NCBI GenBank assembly: GCA_023450745.1
Contig: JAEXGR010000004.1
Location: 1 to 31,158, forward strand
Source: Synergistota bacterium
Lineage (GTDB): Bacteria; Synergistota; Synergistia; Synergistales; Synergistaceae
DNA: 31,158 nt
Reading direction: 5' to 3'
Shown: in pieces, positions 1 through 7,512 of the stretch
Layout of the letters: each line of letters starts with the position of its first letter
Numbering within the stretch: the first letter of the stretch is position 1
Notes under the pieces: model-generated
Databases searched by the model: none
Told to the model about the DNA's origin: nothing
The model's input: only the letters and a program-made list of their open reading frames with translations
Position numbers and translations under genes: made by a program

Positions 1-1
1 G

Positions 2-235
2 ATGCTCATGCGCTACAACCCCGACCTGGCGAAAGAGGGCAAAAACCCGCTCGTCATAGACAGCAAAGAGCCGACCCTGCCGCTTGAAGACTACATCTAC
101 AACGAAGTGAGATACAAGAGCCTCAGGGCAACGGCTCCCGAAGAGGCGGCGCTGCTCCTTGAAGAAGAGAAAAAAGCCATTCGCGACAAGTGGCGCTTCT
201 ACAAACATATGGCTGAGATGAAGATGGAAGGATAG
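2..235 (+). CDS. nifJ: Pyruvate:ferredoxin (flavodoxin) oxidoreductase, C-terminal end (5' partial)
   Basis: Only the last 77 residues are in the window; the gene enters from the left. The tail has the pattern at the extreme C-terminus of single-chain NifJ-type pyruvate:ferredoxin oxidoreductases: YNPDLAKEGKNPLVIDSKEP, then an NEVRYKSL motif, then a Lys/Glu-rich helix ending in a YKHMAEM-like stretch. By family knowledge, the full enzyme oxidises pyruvate to acetyl-CoA and CO2 with reduction of ferredoxin, using thiamine diphosphate and iron-sulfur clusters in the cytoplasm. The stop codon lies 7 bases before the ATG of a carboxyltransferase gene, so the two are probably cotranscribed and both act at the pyruvate node. 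The family call rests on the C-terminal pattern alone; the catalytic domains cannot be seen. Confidence 0.82.
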   Translation: MLMRYNPDLAKEGKNPLVIDSKEPTLPLEDYIYNEVRYKSLRATAPEEAALLLEEEKKAIRDKWRFYKHMAEMKMEG

Positions 236-242
236 GATATCC

Positions 243-1817
243 ATGTCTGAGATAGAAATCAAAAAAGAGATAAAAGACGGCAACGGTAAAGTAATCGCGA
301 CAAAGATCACGACAGGCGTCCCCGCTCAGGCGGCCCCTGCCGCGGCCCCCGCGGCAAAGGCTGAAAAGCCCGAAGCGGTGACCGTGACGGAAAACAAAAA
401 GCCGGCGGCTCCCGCGGCGAAGGCCAAGCCGCGCGTCGGCATCATGGAGACCGCCTTCCGCGACGCGCACCAGTCGATCATGGCGACGCGCCTCCGCACG
501 GACGACATGCTGCCGATCTGCGAGGCGATGGACGAAGTCGGCTACCACGCGATCGAGATGTGGGGCGGCGCGACCTTCGATTCGGCGATGCGCTTTCTGA
601 GCGAAGATCCGTGGGAAAGGCTGCGCCAGATAAAGAAACGCCTTAAAAAGACCAAGACCCAGATGCTGCTGCGCGGCCAGAACATCGTCGGCTACCGCCA
701 CTATTCGGACGAGGTGGTCCGCGAGTTTGTGAAACGCGCTATCGGCAACGGCGTGGATATCATCCGCGTCTTCGACGCTCTGAACGACCTGCGCAACATG
801 TCGATCGCCGCCGAAGCCGTCAAAAAAGAGGGCGGCGAGCTGCAGATGACGATCTCTTACACGATATCGCCAGTCCACACGCTCGACCTCTTCGCGAAGC
901 AGGCGCGCGACATGGCCGATATGGGCGCGGATTCCATCTGTATCAAGGATATGGCCGGCCTGCTCTCGCCGGTAGCCGCGTCGGCGCTCGTAAAAGCGAT
1001 CAAGAAAAAGGTCAATCTGCCGGTGCAGATACATAGCCACTATACGAGCGGCATGGCGGCGATGAGCTATATGGCGGCGCTCGAAGCGGGAGCGGACGTC
1101 GTCGACTGCGCGATCTCGCCCTTCGCGATGGGCACGAGCCAGCCCGCCACCGAGACTGTGGTCGCGGCGCTTGCCGGCGGTCCGCTCGACACGGGGCTTT
1201 CGCTGGAAAAGCTGCTGCCCGTCGCCAAGCATTACCAGATGCTCCATGAAAAGTATAAGGACATCATCATGGGCGTCAGCGGCGTCGACGTGAACATCCT
1301 TCTCTACCAGATCCCCGGCGGAATGTACTCGAACCTCCAGAGCCAGCTCAAAGAGGGCGGCTGCCTCGAGAAATTCAACGAGGTGCTCGAAGAGGTGCCG
1401 CGTGTCCGCAAAGAGATGGGATATCCGCCCCTCGTCACCCCGACCAGCCAGATCGTCGGCACGCAGGCGGCGATGAACGTCATCTCCGGCAAGCGCTGGA
1501 AGATGGTGCCGAACGAAGTGCGCCAGTATTTCCGCGGCTACTACGGCAAGACCCCCGCGCCCGTCGATCCCGAGATACAGAAGCTTGTTCTCGGCGACGA
1601 GGAGCCGATCACCTGCCGCCCCGGCGAGAAGATCGCTCCCGAAATTGAGCAGGCGAAGAAGGAAATCGGCGTGTGGTGCACGCAGCCCGAGGACGTCCTG
1701 TCCTACATCCTCTTCCCGCAGGTCGCCAAAGACTTCCTGCCCAACAAGTTCGCGAAGGAGAATTTCGCGAACATCGGCCAGGAGCCGCAGGAGACCCCCG
1801 AAGCCTACGCGGTGTAG
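243..1817 (+). CDS. oadA: Biotin-dependent carboxyltransferase subunit (oxaloacetate decarboxylase alpha / pyruvate carboxylase subunit B type), without biotin domain
   Basis: This 524-residue protein carries the carboxyltransferase TIM barrel that moves CO2 between biotin and pyruvate/oxaloacetate. Visible motifs are RDAHQS at the barrel start, GGATFD, CIKDMAGLL (the region of the carboxylated/active-site lysine), the metal-binding HSHYTSGMA, and the downstream YQIPGGMYSNL and TPTSQIVGTQ segments of the conserved PycB/OadA C-terminal domain. Residues ~28-62 form an Ala/Pro/Lys-rich linker-like stretch at the N-terminus. In many OadA proteins such a linker is C-terminal and leads to a biotinyl domain. 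Here the protein ends (PQETPEAYAV) without an AMKM biotin site, so the carrier protein must be encoded elsewhere. A purine-rich stretch ending at 236 precedes the ATG. It could belong to a sodium-pumping decarboxylase or to an anaplerotic carboxylase; the sequence does not decide. Family call is firm, exact name less so. Confidence 0.85.
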   Translation: MSEIEIKKEIKDGNGKVIATKITTGVPAQAAPAAAPAAKAEKPEAVTVTENKKPAAPAAKAKPRVGIMETAFRDAHQSIMATRLRTDDMLPICEAMDEVGYHAIEMWGGATFDSAMRFLSEDPWERLRQIKKRLKKTKTQMLLRGQNIVGYRHYSDEVVREFVKRAIGNGVDIIRVFDALNDLRNMSIAAEAVKKEGGELQMTISYTISPVHTLDLFAKQARDMADMGADSICIKDMAGLLSPVAASALVKAIKKKVNLPVQIHSHYTSGMAAMSYMAALEAGADVVDCAISPFAMGTSQPATETVVAALAGGPLDTGLSLEKLLPVAKHYQMLHEKYKDIIMGVSGVDVNILLYQIPGGMYSNLQSQLKEGGCLEKFNEVLEEVPRVRKEMGYPPLVTPTSQIVGTQAAMNVISGKRWKMVPNEVRQYFRGYYGKTPAPVDPEIQKLVLGDEEPITCRPGEKIAPEIEQAKKEIGVWCTQPEDVLSYILFPQVAKDFLPNKFAKENFANIGQEPQETPEAYAV

Positions 1818-1850
1818 GGAAGCTCAAAGATACCTGTTTTGCAAAGCTGG

Positions 1851-1880
1851 CAGAGGCGGCCTTTTCAGGGCCGCCTCTGT
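1851..1880. terminator. Strong hairpin between convergent genes
   Basis: Positions 1851-1861 (CAGAGGCGGCC) pair perfectly with 1869-1879 around a 7-base loop. The plus-strand continuation is only moderately T-rich (TCTTAGT). It sits 33 bases after the carboxyltransferase stop and ~27 bases from the end of the oppositely oriented prepilin gene, so it probably ends transcription from the left and perhaps from both sides. Confidence 0.7.
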
Positions 1881-1906
1881 CTTAGTAAGAAACGTAAGAC
1901 GCCGCG

Positions 1907-4660
1907 TTATTTGCCGTTGTATATTCCGTAGGCGTTGCATATCGGACAGCGGCAATATGCGCTGTAGCCTGACGAGATGTGCTGGAGGGACATCACGCAG
2001 GGCTGTGCTTCGTTGTCCGCGTTTTTGAAGCGTCCGGCATAGACGTTGTTGTGTGATTGGTTCCCGTTGCCGTCGCTGGATATGCCAAAAAGTTCGCTGT
2101 TCCACTTTGTGGACGTGTCGTTCGCCGCCGAGTATTCGGCGTAGGTTGTAGGGAAGCCGCCGTTTGTATCATCCATGCCGAATACCTTCGCGCCGCTCTC
2201 CATGATCGACCGCAGCTCTCCCGCGTCGAATCCGGGGGCGATCGTCATATCGTATATCTCGACGCTGCTGCTCCCCAATTGACCGCCCCAAATCGCGAGC
2301 CCTACCCAGCGGTAACGGTCGGGCGTCAATTTTCCCAGTTTGTCCGCCGTATTGTCATTGGCGCCAAGTCCTTTACGCGGATCAAGGCTCTGTGCCTTGT
2401 ATACGCCGCCGTTGAAATCTTTGCCTCTGCGTGAGAATCCCTTTTTATAGCGTGAGTTGCTGCTGTTGTGATCGGGAGTCTGTACCGCGTAGAAGCTGTT
2501 TTCGGAACTGTAATAACCGCTGTTGTATTCGGCGCGGCTGCGGGTCCTTCCGATATCAGAAGAGTCCGCCCCATATCTTTTAGCTTTGAAGGTCAGCGTG
2601 TAATTGTTTCCTCTCTGCGTGACCTTTGGTTTCTGACCAACAAAATTTCCATACCATGCCGGCTCGGAATAGTAGAATCTTGGGCCGCAAAGGAAGGGGT
2701 CTTCCGCGCGCAGCTCCTTTTCCGACAATTTGGACTCGGCTATGACCTCGCTGAGGTTTTTAAGCAGCCGCATGCGTACGAGCAGCCGCGGGTTTTCCTT
2801 ATCGCCGGTATGGTACTCTAGGATTGTCACCATATAGCGCCTGCGCGGCTGCATCGCCTTACATTCGTCCGTAAAGTCGCCTTTTGTCCTTCGTAAAGTT
2901 GTCTCGGCTGACTCTGTCGTTTTAAAGGTTTCGTTTTGCAGCGCGGTATTTACGTATTGCGGATTATAATAGTTGCTGTAAAAAGTACCGTTTGAGGCTC
3001 CGGAGATCGATCCGATGGCGGTGCTGTTGTTTATAGCGGACTCTATCGGAGAATCGATCTCCTGAATGCCGTAACGCTGATAGCCGCCGACGTTGCCTGT
3101 TGTATTTTGCAGGCGTATCGGGTAGCCGTTGGCGCCGGGGTCATAATAGAGGCAATAGCCGCTGGTCCCGCCTTTGTTCCTGTAACCGTTGAGAAGCAGG
3201 GCGATGCCCGCCGTCGCCTTTCCGGCCTCGGCGTCGATAATGATGGAATAGTTTGTGATATTCGTGTAGCTCGTGCCGCCGGTTATCTTTTTCTCGTAAC
3301 CTCGCGCGTCGCCGATATCTTCCGGGCGTAAGGCGGCCGCGATCTGTATGTGGTTACTGGCGCCTGAGTAGGTCAATTTTGCGCTGTATTCTCCGGTCAC
3401 CGCGTCGAGGCGGCCCTGCGCATAGTTTGCGTTGCTGTCCAAGTATATTTCTTTGTCCCCGCCGTCTATCAGGTGCTGCATCCAATCGTCGAACCAGCGC
3501 CGCCCTCTGACCTCGGAGGGCTGGATCTTGACGCGCACGCCCCACTGTTCGTATCCTCTGGGGCGCGTAAAGCCGCCGTCAGCGTCGCAGTAGGCGGGTA
3601 CGACCCAGGCGCGGAGGAAGGCGTAGGAACCGAATAGTTGGGCATGTCCTTTTGCATCATTCTTCAATTTCCCGTCGCCGTCAAAATCTGCGTTCTCTCC
3701 GTAGAGTTTTGTGCCGGTGTATACATACAGCGCATCGGACGTCGGTATCTCGAGGAATTCGTTTTCTTTGCCCGAGGCTTTTTTATACTGGTCGCCCGCG
3801 AGGTAATACACGTCGCCTGATTTTATCAGCAACGGCCAGTAATAATCGCCTTTATTATGATCGTAGTCGGCCGCCGGAAACTCCGTTTCTTCCCAATAAC
3901 CGGAGCTTTTTTTCAGCGAGGCCTTGCTCTCCGTGCTCGCGTACCAGAGTATCTTCGTTGCGTCTTTCTTGCCGGGAGGGACGATGATGTCGTAACGGAC
4001 CTGAAGAACGCTGTCCTTTTCTACTGTTTCTTCGTTTTGCAGAATTTTATCGTTTTCGGAGCGGTTACGTATTTGCAGGTCGCGAAAATCGAAGATGTTA
4101 AAATGGAGCACCGGTCCGCTGTAGACGGAGGCCTGGACGTCTGGCCCCCGCTTCGCGGGCCTGTTGACGAGCGCCGAGTCGATTTTCAGCGTTACGTGAG
4201 CCGACTCGACCTTCGGAGCCTGCGCCTCCACGCGCATTCTGAGGATAAAGTTTTCAGCCAGGTCGGCCGAGCTTGCGGGGACGCTGAAATCGAGCGAGGT
4301 GATGAATTCAGAGCCGGTCAGAGGCTCGTCTTTGCCCCCTATCCGGCATTTCACGCATTGCTCCGCTTCGGCTATGTAGACATAGCAGTCCTCCGGGTCG
4401 CTGACTGACGTATCTGGAAGGCTGGGAAGGATCTCGATGATCGAGGCCCTGCTCATCATCGGCCATATTTTCTGTTTGAAGGATGCGGCAGTGAATCTCG
4501 CCCCGTTCGTTACCTTGCCGTTGGCCTCCGCACGCTCATAGAGGCGCAGCCCCATGCTGAGCCCGGTGATGGCGCCGCCCATTACGATCGTCATCATCAG
4601 CATGCCGATGATCGTTTCAACGAGGGTGAAGCCGCCTCTGCGTTTTTGTGCTTTCATCAT
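1907..4660 (-). CDS. Very large type IV prepilin-like protein (917 aa)
   Basis: The N-terminus is a class III prepilin signal: a short Lys/Arg-rich leader, then GGFTLVETIIGMLMM, in which cleavage would follow the Gly and leave Phe1 and Glu5, followed by a ~20-residue hydrophobic segment to about residue 35. This is diagnostic of type IV pilins and type II secretion pseudopilins. The remaining ~880 residues are beta-rich, Tyr/Asn/Gly-rich and unassigned. Two stretches (about residues 430-500 and 760-830) look like concanavalin/LamG-type beta sandwiches, which is a guess. The tail ends with a CRCPICNAYG cysteine cluster that could bind metal. Typical minor pilins are under 300 residues, so this could be a tip adhesin carried by a pilin stalk. 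It is last in a minus-strand operon after PilV-like and PilX-like genes. GGGAGG lies just upstream of two adjacent ATGs; the first is used here. Confidence 0.8.
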   Translation of the reverse strand: MMKAQKRRGGFTLVETIIGMLMMTIVMGGAITGLSMGLRLYERAEANGKVTNGARFTAASFKQKIWPMMSRASIIEILPSLPDTSVSDPEDCYVYIAEAEQCVKCRIGGKDEPLTGSEFITSLDFSVPASSADLAENFILRMRVEAQAPKVESAHVTLKIDSALVNRPAKRGPDVQASVYSGPVLHFNIFDFRDLQIRNRSENDKILQNEETVEKDSVLQVRYDIIVPPGKKDATKILWYASTESKASLKKSSGYWEETEFPAADYDHNKGDYYWPLLIKSGDVYYLAGDQYKKASGKENEFLEIPTSDALYVYTGTKLYGENADFDGDGKLKNDAKGHAQLFGSYAFLRAWVVPAYCDADGGFTRPRGYEQWGVRVKIQPSEVRGRRWFDDWMQHLIDGGDKEIYLDSNANYAQGRLDAVTGEYSAKLTYSGASNHIQIAAALRPEDIGDARGYEKKITGGTSYTNITNYSIIIDAEAGKATAGIALLLNGYRNKGGTSGYCLYYDPGANGYPIRLQNTTGNVGGYQRYGIQEIDSPIESAINNSTAIGSISGASNGTFYSNYYNPQYVNTALQNETFKTTESAETTLRRTKGDFTDECKAMQPRRRYMVTILEYHTGDKENPRLLVRMRLLKNLSEVIAESKLSEKELRAEDPFLCGPRFYYSEPAWYGNFVGQKPKVTQRGNNYTLTFKAKRYGADSSDIGRTRSRAEYNSGYYSSENSFYAVQTPDHNSSNSRYKKGFSRRGKDFNGGVYKAQSLDPRKGLGANDNTADKLGKLTPDRYRWVGLAIWGGQLGSSSVEIYDMTIAPGFDAGELRSIMESGAKVFGMDDTNGGFPTTYAEYSAANDTSTKWNSELFGISSDGNGNQSHNNVYAGRFKNADNEAQPCVMSLQHISSGYSAYCRCPICNAYGIYNGK

Positions 4661-4663
4661 CGC

Positions 4664-5032
4664 TCAATCCTCCCTTTTCAGGAGATAGAAGGTTGTTTTG
4701 CGCCTGCCGCCCTGTTCGTATTCGTATAGGTACAGCCCGCAGCTCAAAGAGAGTTCCCTCGGGTCTCCGTTTCGCGGAGCGAGAACGACGTTTGCGTCTC
4801 CACGATGTTTGCCCGATAATTCGGAGACTTCTACGTCCGGCGAGATGGTGAGGATCATCGCGTCCGCCTCCGTCTTATTCGTTATGTCCATGTCGGAATT
4901 GATCGCCTCTCTGGATTTCATGATGGAGCCGACGCTGAAAGTGATCGCCCCCATAAGCGCCAAAAGGCCGATTGTAAAAAGCAGAATCGAGATGAGGACT
5001 TCCGTTAAAATGGCGCCGGAGTGCTTAGTCAT
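4664..5032 (-). CDS. PilV-like minor prepilin
   Basis: This 122-residue protein has a type IV prepilin-like N-terminus: MTKHSGAILTEVLISILLF, i.e. a short basic leader, a Gly before the mature end, Glu at position 5 of the mature form, then a hydrophobic helix to about residue 30. The globular remainder is small and polar. By family knowledge such proteins are minor pilins or pseudopilins that prime pilus assembly at the inner membrane. The chosen ATG overlaps the stop of the upstream PilX-like gene as ATGA, the usual sign of translational coupling; a GTG-type start 12 bases further upstream is possible but less likely. The downstream 917-residue prepilin starts 3 bases after this gene's stop, so the three genes form a tight operon. 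Confidence 0.75.
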   Translation of the reverse strand: MTKHSGAILTEVLISILLFTIGLLALMGAITFSVGSIMKSREAINSDMDITNKTEADAMILTISPDVEVSELSGKHRGDANVVLAPRNGDPRELSLSCGLYLYEYEQGGRRKTTFYLLKRED

Positions 5033-5478
5033 TTGACGTCCCACCCGTATATTTCTCCGTTATCTCTGCCGTAGCGGCAGGAGACGGCGGCGCTTTTGCC
5101 CTCCGTGCCGCGGGCCGTGACGCTTATCCGCATGTAGCTTGCGCCGGCGTCGGCGCTGACCGCCATGTCCAGGCTTGCCGCGAAGCCCCGCGCGGGGTCG
5201 GTGACATCCATGACGCCATGCTTATCCACAGTTTCGCCGCTTCCCGACGTTCCGTAATCTTTTTTCAGCTGGGCGCCGAGAGCCGCGGCGCCGGAACGCG
5301 CAAGAAAGAGCAGCCGCTGCTCTTCATAATGTTCCGTCTGCCACCTTTCGACGCGCAGCGTCCCGACCGTGATGTTGAAGGCCACGAGACTTAGCACTGA
5401 GAGTAGTATAAAACTTATCAATACGGTGATGATCAGCGCTGCCCCGCGCCTTTTAGACGATGATAAAAATATATTCAT
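5029..5478 (-). CDS. PilX-like minor pilin assembly protein
   Basis: This 149-residue protein begins with a short basic stretch (SSSKRRGAALIITVLISF) and one hydrophobic helix (about residues 12-35). That matches the PilX N-terminal/GspK-like class, where the processed residue follows RRG and the mature protein starts with AAL. The canonical Glu5 is absent, which is common in PilX/GspK tip proteins. The rest is a small soluble domain with no recognisable motif. It is first in the minus-strand pilin operon and overlaps the PilV-like gene by 4 bases. An ATG at 5478 with a GGATGTGA-like site upstream is preferred over a GTG at 5487. The likely role is tip initiation of a pilus or pseudopilus; I infer this from position and N-terminus only. 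Confidence 0.65.
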   Translation of the reverse strand: MNIFLSSSKRRGAALIITVLISFILLSVLSLVAFNITVGTLRVERWQTEHYEEQRLLFLARSGAAALGAQLKKDYGTSGSGETVDKHGVMDVTDPARGFAASLDMAVSADAGASYMRISVTARGTEGKSAAVSCRYGRDNGEIYGWDVK

Positions 5479-5543
5479 AAAAATCACATCCAGTCCAAGA
5501 AAAATCGGTCATTAACCGTACACAGCCGCGCTGCCGGAGCAGG

Positions 5544-5557
5544 TATACATATGTATA
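5544..5557. promoter_or_regulatory. Perfect 14-bp palindrome, candidate operator
   Basis: TATACATATGTATA is a perfect inverted repeat in the divergent intergenic region between the pilin operon and the XRE regulator gene. A second AT-only palindrome (ATATTTT-T-AAAATAT) lies at 5594-5608. XRE-family regulators usually bind such dyads near their own promoter. Assignment to the neighbouring regulator is inference. Confidence 0.35.
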
Positions 5558-5726
5558 TTGGAGAACAGAAAATTCACCGGCACAGGCTCCTTGATATTTT
5601 TAAAATATTTATAAGACTATAAGACATATTTGATTGTATTTCAAGCCTAGAGGTCCTTTGTATATGACAATAAGTCCTTCCATAATCAATATTGTCCGTG
5701 TTATTTTCAGGAGAGAGGCAATACTG

Positions 5727-6134
5727 ATGATTGGAGCAATTATCCGGAAGTATCGAAAAATCAAAGGCCTGACTCAGCCACAGCTTTGTGAAATACTGCA
5801 TGTGCACCAGACTCATATAAGCAAGATAGAACAGGGCAAACGGTCTCCCTCCTTTGCCTTGCTGGCAGAGATCCGCAGGGCTCTCGATATTCCTTTAGAA
5901 GATATCTGGAACGGCGAATTTCCGCAGGAGGGCGCTGCTTCCTCAGTACGTGAGACAGGTTCGCGTCCGCCAGAGGAAAATAGCATAGCGTTTTCTATGG
6001 AGAATGAAGTCTTTAGTATTATGACGAATCTTACCCAGGATCAGAAAAAAGGGATACTTGATTATGCGCGCGAGCAGCTTGAGCTCCAGCAATTGCGAGC
6101 GCTCCTGAAGAACCGGCATAGTGAAAATAAATGA
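5727..6134 (+). CDS. XRE-family helix-turn-helix regulator
   Basis: This 135-residue protein has a Cro/CI-type HTH in its first ~60 residues: IIRKYRKIKGLTQPQLCEIL, then VHQTHISKIEQGKRSPSF as the recognition region, then LLAEIRRALDI. The second half is acidic to neutral and helical and may mediate dimerisation or sensing; it matches no domain I know. The reading frame stays open upstream, but the ATG at 5727 is preferred because GGAGAGAGG lies 8-10 bases before it and the HTH starts at once. It is divergent from the minus-strand pilin operon, with palindromes between them, so it may regulate that operon and/or itself. The target is not shown by the sequence. Confidence 0.8.
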   Translation: MIGAIIRKYRKIKGLTQPQLCEILHVHQTHISKIEQGKRSPSFALLAEIRRALDIPLEDIWNGEFPQEGAASSVRETGSRPPEENSIAFSMENEVFSIMTNLTQDQKKGILDYAREQLELQQLRALLKNRHSENK

Positions 6135-6266
6135 CGCTAAAGCGGAGAGGAAAAGCCTCGTGAATTTTTCTTTATAAAATGACGCTTGATTGAGCGAAAT
6201 ATCGTGCAAAAAATCGTCTTTCACTATAGAATTATCTGAAAAGCCAAATATAGGGGAGGGCGCCGC

Positions 6267-6641
6267 ATGCTCCATGATTTTGCCGCAATGTCAAGAACCA
6301 TCATAGAATTTATCAGCATACTTATCATTATGTGCGGCGTGACGGTCGCCATCTTCCGCGGATGCCGCCTCTTCTTTGCTGCGCGCGCCGGCCACAGCCT
6401 GCCGCGCGACGCCTGGATACAGCTGCGGCTGTCTTTTGAAGATACGCTGATGCTTGGTTTGCAGTTCCTGATGGCGGCGGACATCATCGGGACGATCAGC
6501 GACCCGGACCTGCAGGGCGTGATCGTCCTCTCCGTCATCGTTCTGCTGCGGGTCATCCTGAGCTTCACGCTCAGCCGCGAGGTGGCGGAGATGGACAGGC
6601 AGAAACGGGAGAGCGCCGCCGCGCCGCACGAAAATAGCTAA
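6267..6641 (+). CDS. DUF1622 family small membrane protein
   Basis: This 124-residue protein has three hydrophobic segments (about residues 10-30, 60-75 and 82-100). The arrangement is characteristic of DUF1622: an N-terminal helix, a central charged LRLSFEDTLMLGLQFLMAAD segment, then a final helix ending in LSFTLSREVAEMD. The family's function is unknown. It is predicted to sit in the cytoplasmic membrane. GGGGAGGG is 7-8 bases before the ATG. The next gene, a transaldolase, has its own upstream gap of ~60 bases containing a TATAAT box at 6648-6653, so the two need not be one transcript. Confidence 0.75.
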   Translation: MLHDFAAMSRTIIEFISILIIMCGVTVAIFRGCRLFFAARAGHSLPRDAWIQLRLSFEDTLMLGLQFLMAADIIGTISDPDLQGVIVLSVIVLLRVILSFTLSREVAEMDRQKRESAAAPHENS

Positions 6642-6700
6642 AGTTGTTATAATTTGTAAAATAAATCGTTAATATAACCGACTGAAAGGAAGTCCTTGCC

Positions 6701-7357
6701 ATGAAATTTTTTCTTGATACCGCAAACCTCGAGGAGGTCAAGACCGCCTACTCATGGGGAGTAATCGACGGCGTGACGACCAACCCCACGCTTGTCTCCA
6801 AAGAGGGAAAGATAGATTTTCACACTCGCGTGCGCGAGATCGCGGAAGTTGTGAACGGTCCGGTCAGCGCGGAGGCCGTCTCTCTGGAAAAGGATAAACT
6901 GGTCGCGGAGGCTAAGGAGATCGCCAAGATCCACCCGCAAGTCGTCGTAAAAGTGCCGCTCTGTCCCGACGGCCTGGGCGCTGTGAAGGAGCTATCGACG
7001 CTTGGCATCAAGACGAACGTGACGCTCGTCTTCAGCGCCAACCAGGCGGTTCTTGCCGCGGCGGCGGGCGCGACCTATGTGAGCCCCTTTGTCGGACGCC
7101 TTGACGATATCGGCGAGGACGGCGTTAAGCTGATTTACGACGTCGTGGAAATCTTTGACCTCTACGGCATAGAGACGAAAGTGATCGCCGCAAGCCTGCG
7201 CCACCCCGCGCATGTTCTTGAGTGCGCGAAGGCGGGAGCCGATTACGCAACCGTGCCCTTCAAGGTGCTCAAGATGCTCTTCAACCACCCGTTGACGACA
7301 AAAGGAATCGATCAGTTCAACGCCGACTGGGCGGCGTACCTCTCGGGCGGGAAATAA
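6701..7357 (+). CDS. fsa: Transaldolase / fructose-6-phosphate aldolase (MipB/TalC type)
   Basis: This 218-residue protein belongs to the short class I aldolase group (FSA/TalC). MKFFLDTANLEEV opens the first strand. GVTTNPTLVSKE follows. The Schiff-base lysine is K84 in VVKVPL. Next come GIKTNVTLVFSANQAVLAA and the SPFVGRLDD phosphate-binding region, with ASLRHP and ATVPFKVL near the end. These proteins either move dihydroxyacetone units between sugar phosphates in the non-oxidative pentose phosphate pathway or cleave fructose 6-phosphate; in most anaerobes with this short form it serves as transaldolase. Length matches the family (~215-220). AAAGGAAG precedes the ATG by ~10 bases, and a clear rho-independent terminator follows, so it appears to be a single-gene unit. 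Confidence 0.9.
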   Translation: MKFFLDTANLEEVKTAYSWGVIDGVTTNPTLVSKEGKIDFHTRVREIAEVVNGPVSAEAVSLEKDKLVAEAKEIAKIHPQVVVKVPLCPDGLGAVKELSTLGIKTNVTLVFSANQAVLAAAAGATYVSPFVGRLDDIGEDGVKLIYDVVEIFDLYGIETKVIAASLRHPAHVLECAKAGADYATVPFKVLKMLFNHPLTTKGIDQFNADWAAYLSGGK

Positions 7358-7384
7358 CGATTTCCTGATATTTCGTGCATAGAC

Positions 7385-7419
7385 GGTCGGTCCCTCTTTG
7401 CGGGGCCGGCCATTTTTTT
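7385..7419 (+). terminator. Rho-independent terminator after transaldolase
   Basis: A 10-bp stem (7385-7394 with 7402-7411, two G-T pairs) with a 7-base loop is followed by A and seven T residues at 7413-7419. It lies 28 bases after the transaldolase stop. Confidence 0.88.
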
Positions 7420-7443
7420 GGGGAAGGGCGGCCATGACTTTGG

Positions 7444-7452
7444 TGGTATAAT
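7444..7452 (+). promoter_or_regulatory. Extended -10 promoter for the kinase/regulator pair
   Basis: TGGTATAAT is a perfect extended -10 box (TG, one base, TATAAT) placed 60 bases before the histidine kinase ATG and just after the terminator of the previous gene. No good -35 box is seen, which fits extended -10 promoters. Confidence 0.5.
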
Positions 7453-7512
7453 CGTACAAATGGAAAATGCCAGGTACGTACGCTAAATAAAAGTGAAGAA
7501 TGAGGGTGAAAG

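Noticed and set aside
202..235. AEMKMEG at the end of the first gene resembles a biotinylation motif (AMKM) just before a carboxyltransferase gene.
   Set aside because: The surrounding sequence is the ordinary charged C-terminal helix of NifJ; there is no biotinyl-domain fold around it.
123..1247. A 374-codon minus-strand frame opposite the carboxyltransferase gene.
   Set aside because: It is Arg/His/Asp-rich, has no family motifs, and mirrors a well-supported gene; typical antisense shadow in GC-rich DNA.
6644..6677. A -35/-10 promoter pair before the transaldolase gene.
   Set aside because: TATAAT at 6648-6653 is good, but no -35 box fits at 16-18 bases and there is no extended TG; mentioned only in the gene entry.
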